Origin: UBA987 sp002292105
GTDB lineage: Bacteria > Bacteroidota > Bacteroidia > NS11-12g > UBA9320
Direction: 5' to 3'
Length of the DNA stretch: 64,000 bases
NCBI GenBank assembly: GCA_943846675.1
Contig: OX044357.1
Coordinates: 620,001 to 684,000, forward strand
The notes under the pieces: model-generated
Database searches by the model: none
Told to the model about the DNA's origin: nothing
What the model saw: only the letters and a program-made list of their open reading frames with translations
Made by a program: the position numbers and the translations under genes
In this document: positions 61,731 through 64,000 of the stretch, piece after piece
Position numbering within the stretch: position 1 is the stretch's first letter
How the letters are laid out: every line of letters starts with the position of its first letter

Positions 61731-62845
61731 TAATTGGATCTATACTCGGTTTCTCCTTTGTAATCTACGTTTGGGTTATGGTGCGTGTAATCCGTTATTG
61801 GAAGAGCGTTGAAAATGAAAGGATTGAGCCGGCCATAAGACCTATATCACTGCTTGTTGTTTACAGAAATGAGGAAGGAGAGTTGCGAGAATTATTGTCG
61901 GCTATCGAAGGGCAGAAAGTGGATAAGACACAGTTCGAATTAATCCTGGTTAACGATCATTCTAACGACAACTCTTCAAATGTAGTAGATGCTTGGAGGT
62001 TGCATTCAGAAATGCAAGTGAAGCATATTGCCTTGAGTGATGAAAAAAAAGGCAAGAAACGTGGTATTGAAGAAGGTGTAAAAGCAGCTGAATTTGATAC
62101 AATCTTAATGTGTGATGCAGATTGTGTCATGGGGCCTGATTGGGTCATTACTATGCTAACAACAACTCCTGCAAAATTTACAGGAGGTCCAGTTATGTTT
62201 AAACAGCGACGAGGCCTATGGCATTCTTTTCTACAATTGGATTTTATTAGCCTTATCGTGCTGGGTGGAGCGTTGATTAAGAAAAACAAACCGGTGTTAG
62301 CCAATGGCGCCAATATGTTGTTCAGCAAGGCTGCCTTTGAGGCGGTTGGAGGTTATGCTGAAAACCACTCGATTGCGAGTGGAGATGATGTATTTCTTCT
62401 GGAGCGATTTGTTCAAGAAGGGTACGATGTGTCGTTTGCCTGGAGAAAAGAAGCTGTTGTTCGTACCACACCACCCGAAAGCCTTTCTTCGTTTATTAAT
62501 CAGCGGATTAGGTGGGCCAAAAAAACAAAATTTGCGAAGGGTGCACGTAGCAACTTTTACATTGTTGGTTTAACCTCTTTTTACGCCATTTATATATTGT
62601 CTTTGGTCAGTGCGTTCATTACTAACGATTTGGTATTATGGCAAATGTTTATCCTGGTGTTTTTGGGTAAGACCGCAATTGATTGTTTGTTTTTTAGTTC
62701 AATTTTGCCATTTTTTGAGCAACAAAAGTTGCTTAAATATGTTGTCTTGATACAGTTCATTCATCCAATCTATATCTCTACTATTGCAGTGCTAAGTTTG
62801 TTTAATTCATATACATGGAAACACAGAAAATATAGTCATGGATGA
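61727..62845 (+). CDS. Membrane-bound family 2 glycosyltransferase
   Basis: A 372-residue GT2 enzyme with one N-terminal and two to three C-terminal membrane helices. The nucleotide-sugar motifs VNDHS (75-79) and DAD (130-132), the GDD at 219-221 and the processive-type QRIRW (259-263) are present. The QxxRW motif suggests a polymerising or chain-extending glycosyltransferase like hyaluronan or cellulose synthase relatives, using a lipid or sugar acceptor. Co-translated with the flippase-like protein (4-bp overlap). Confidence 0.88.
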   Translation: MIIGSILGFSFVIYVWVMVRVIRYWKSVENERIEPAIRPISLLVVYRNEEGELRELLSAIEGQKVDKTQFELILVNDHSNDNSSNVVDAWRLHSEMQVKHIALSDEKKGKKRGIEEGVKAAEFDTILMCDADCVMGPDWVITMLTTTPAKFTGGPVMFKQRRGLWHSFLQLDFISLIVLGGALIKKNKPVLANGANMLFSKAAFEAVGGYAENHSIASGDDVFLLERFVQEGYDVSFAWRKEAVVRTTPPESLSSFINQRIRWAKKTKFAKGARSNFYIVGLTSFYAIYILSLVSAFITNDLVLWQMFILVFLGKTAIDCLFFSSILPFFEQQKLLKYVVLIQFIHPIYISTIAVLSLFNSYTWKHRKYSHG

Positions 62846-63113
62846 GTTCTCTATTTCGGTATTGGAACTTTTGTTGTTTCCAGAACACTTTAACAACATT
62901 GTAGACGAGTGTAGGATGAATACCACACGCCACATTGTAGGAGACGTTTTGAAAACGTTGCTACACGACGGTTTGGTTTCTCCACTGATTCGTGAAGAAG
63001 ATGGAAACTTTCAGCGTAGCATCGGTTATGATTCAGACGACATGGAGGCGTTTTATTACCAAATTACGGCTAAAGGGATAGACATATTAAGCGCCCATAA
63101 TCAGGTAAACTAA
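62838..63113 (+). CDS. Small winged-helix-like protein
   Basis: A 91-residue protein predicted mainly alpha-helical with a final beta hairpin: ECRMNTTRHIVGDVLKTLLHDGLVSPLI looks like a winged-helix DNA-binding arrangement (recognition helix then wing), ending YYQITAKGIDILSAH, the wing-to-helix pattern seen in PadR/MarR-like regulators. It overlaps the glycosyltransferase by eight bases, so it is part of that unit. Regulatory function is an inference. Confidence 0.6.
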   Translation: MDEFSISVLELLLFPEHFNNIVDECRMNTTRHIVGDVLKTLLHDGLVSPLIREEDGNFQRSIGYDSDDMEAFYYQITAKGIDILSAHNQVN

Positions 63114-63842
63114 ACCGACAATCAAGCCTGCCCAAAGCGTGATTAAACCAATCGCTGAAAAGAAAATTGGAAGGCCAAAAGACCCAGTCGCAGCAGTCAT
63201 TAGCGCCAATGAAAATCCTGAGCCAGAAATGATCATGAGAATGTTAAACGCTTTTTTGACCTGGTTCCGTTTGGCGAAAGTTTTTGATCGTAATTTGATC
63301 GGATTTATTCTATTCTGCTTGGTGTTTTCAACGAATTTGAAAACAAAGTAGCCGATAATAAGTAAAGCCAACCCCAGCAACAGCCCAATATTAAAAAAAT
63401 TGTATAAAGGTGTAATCAGGAGAGCCACATTCATACCTGAAGCAATGGCAAACATGGTTCCTGATCCTTTGATTAAGCTTTTGTCTACTTCGTAAGGAGA
63501 CACAGTATCTGCTTTAATAACTGAATCAATATGTATGGCTGGCGTCGGGTCAGATTTTATTACTTTTTCAACTTCAAAAGGGGTAAGTGCATGTTCCCTT
63601 TTGATGTCGATGTTATTCCCCATCGAAGGGCCGTTTAAAGTTTTTGGAACTACGATTATGGCAGAAGCGTCCATAGCTCTTGCCTTTCTTGGTTGTACAT
63701 AATGTCCAGAACTTACAAATTTATTTGACTGATGGCTGAACTTATGTACCCTTGGGATATGACTGTGTCTTTGCGCACAGCCGAAAAGCAGTGTTACAAT
63801 AAGGACAATAAGGAGTGAAATTTTTCTCCTATTTCGTTTCAT
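63087..63842 (-). CDS. Lipoprotein-like membrane protein of unknown function
   Basis: A 251-residue protein with a lipoprotein signal (SLLIVLIVTLLFGCAQRH), a basic/His-rich segment (HSHIPRVHKFSHQSNKFVSSGH), a soluble stretch with two FEVEKVI/YEVDKSLI repeats, and three or four C-terminal hydrophobic helices (MNVALLITPLYNFF, GLLLGLALLIIGYFVF, SGSGFSLALMTAATGS, LITLWAGLIVGLVYLI). I do not recognise a family. Its ATG overlaps the stop codon region of the upstream partial gene by 14 bp, and its 3' end overlaps the convergent small gene by 27 bp. Confidence 0.65.
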   Translation of the reverse strand: MKRNRRKISLLIVLIVTLLFGCAQRHSHIPRVHKFSHQSNKFVSSGHYVQPRKARAMDASAIIVVPKTLNGPSMGNNIDIKREHALTPFEVEKVIKSDPTPAIHIDSVIKADTVSPYEVDKSLIKGSGTMFAIASGMNVALLITPLYNFFNIGLLLGLALLIIGYFVFKFVENTKQNRINPIKLRSKTFAKRNQVKKAFNILMIISGSGFSLALMTAATGSFGLPIFFSAIGLITLWAGLIVGLVYLIMGA

Positions 63843-64000
63843 TTTTCAAGGTATTGACAACCTCAAAACCGAGCCTCTTCCCAGTAGCAATTCCGGTAGG
63901 GTTGTTAAAGTAGTTTTTCTGTTGCACTGTAATTTGGTTTAATGCGTCTGTTGGTGGTACAAATAAATCAAAATCTAAGCAGTATAACATACATTGTTCA
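63829..64000 (-). CDS. 3' end of an unidentified gene running off the window
   Basis: An open frame on the minus strand reads from the right edge to a TAG at 63829-63831 (about 56 residues, ending GKRLGFEVVNTLKNETK). Its end overlaps the start of the following lipoprotein gene, in the manner of translationally coupled genes. Too little remains to name a family; the ATG lies outside the window. Confidence 0.5.
   Translation of the reverse strand, partial: EQCMLYCLDFDLFVPPTDALNQITVQQKNYFNNPTGIATGKRLGFEVVNTLKNETK

Overview
The window is a chromosomal segment of a Bacteroidota bacterium, probably an aerobic, free-living (marine or freshwater) member of the Flavobacteriales/Saprospirales side of the phylum; I cannot fix the family from this segment. 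The evidence is type IX secretion (T9SS) cargo with type A and type B C-terminal sorting domains, PorP/SprF-like and PorV-like outer-membrane proteins, TonB-dependent receptors with carboxypeptidase-regulatory N-domains, a MurF-Alr fusion, tandem DUF1573 and OmpH/Skp genes, a mevalonate-type HMG-CoA synthase, and repeated matches to the Bacteroidota -7 promoter element TAnnTTTG with no obvious Shine-Dalgarno signals. The DNA is AT-rich. I see no phage, IS element, CRISPR array, integrase or rRNA, so this is mostly a stable chromosome and not an island.

Layout. 1-2.5 kb: end of a type B T9SS cargo gene and its PorP/SprF partner, here fused to an OmpA peptidoglycan-binding domain. 2.5-5.2 kb: glutathione peroxidase, DUF2147 protein, YifB/ComM. 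5.3-12.4 kb: three glycoside hydrolase-type genes (beta-propeller glycosidase, GH28, GH106-like) interleaved with an unknown membrane-anchored protein and a pentapeptide-repeat membrane protein. 12.5-15.4 kb: TrmN6-type tRNA methyltransferase and a T9SS-exported M1 aminopeptidase. 15.6-19.9 kb: TonB receptor, cupin, an iodotyrosine-deiodinase-like nitroreductase and a D-cysteine desulfhydrase/ACC deaminase-like enzyme, closely packed. 20-25 kb: two DUF1573 proteins, enoyl-CoA hydratase and a 1001-residue methylmalonyl-CoA mutase that looks like a MutA barrel fused to a complete MutB. 25-26.7 kb: a very small protein that is almost only a T9SS sorting domain, a lipoprotein, and a tRNA-Asn locus with a decayed partial copy beside it.

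26.7-33.8 kb: PfkB kinase, RecJ, HMG-CoA synthase, PLP decarboxylase (9-bp tandem repeat in its leader), CPBP protease and DUF6629 membrane protein. 33.7-41.7 kb: MurF-Alr divergent from RecX, beta-barrel protein, LptB leading a tightly overlapped set with an unknown secreted protein and a CxxC lipoprotein, then a cytochrome c/copper type II monooxygenase fusion. 41.7-45.3 kb: LuxE-like protein and a lipoprotein whose start codons overlap back to back, two OmpH/Skp chaperones and MurI. 45.5-59.2 kb: two paralogous giant TonB receptors around a D-3-phosphoglycerate dehydrogenase-like gene; the second receptor heads an apparent operon with a 1298-residue T9SS cargo and a PorV-family protein. 59.2-64 kb: GreA (with a terminator-like hairpin in its leader), HIT protein, RuvC, a membrane flippase-like protein, a membrane GT2 glycosyltransferase, a small winged-helix-like protein, a lipoprotein with membrane segments, and the 3' end of a further gene running off the window.

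The most rewarding points to follow up are the cargo/partner pairs of the T9SS, the MutA-MutB fusion, the deiodinase-like enzyme with its complete E-Y-K substrate triad, the cytochrome c/PHM fusion with its redoxin neighbour, the tRNA-Asn duplication, and nine genes whose -7 element lies so close to the start codon that leaderless transcripts are predicted.
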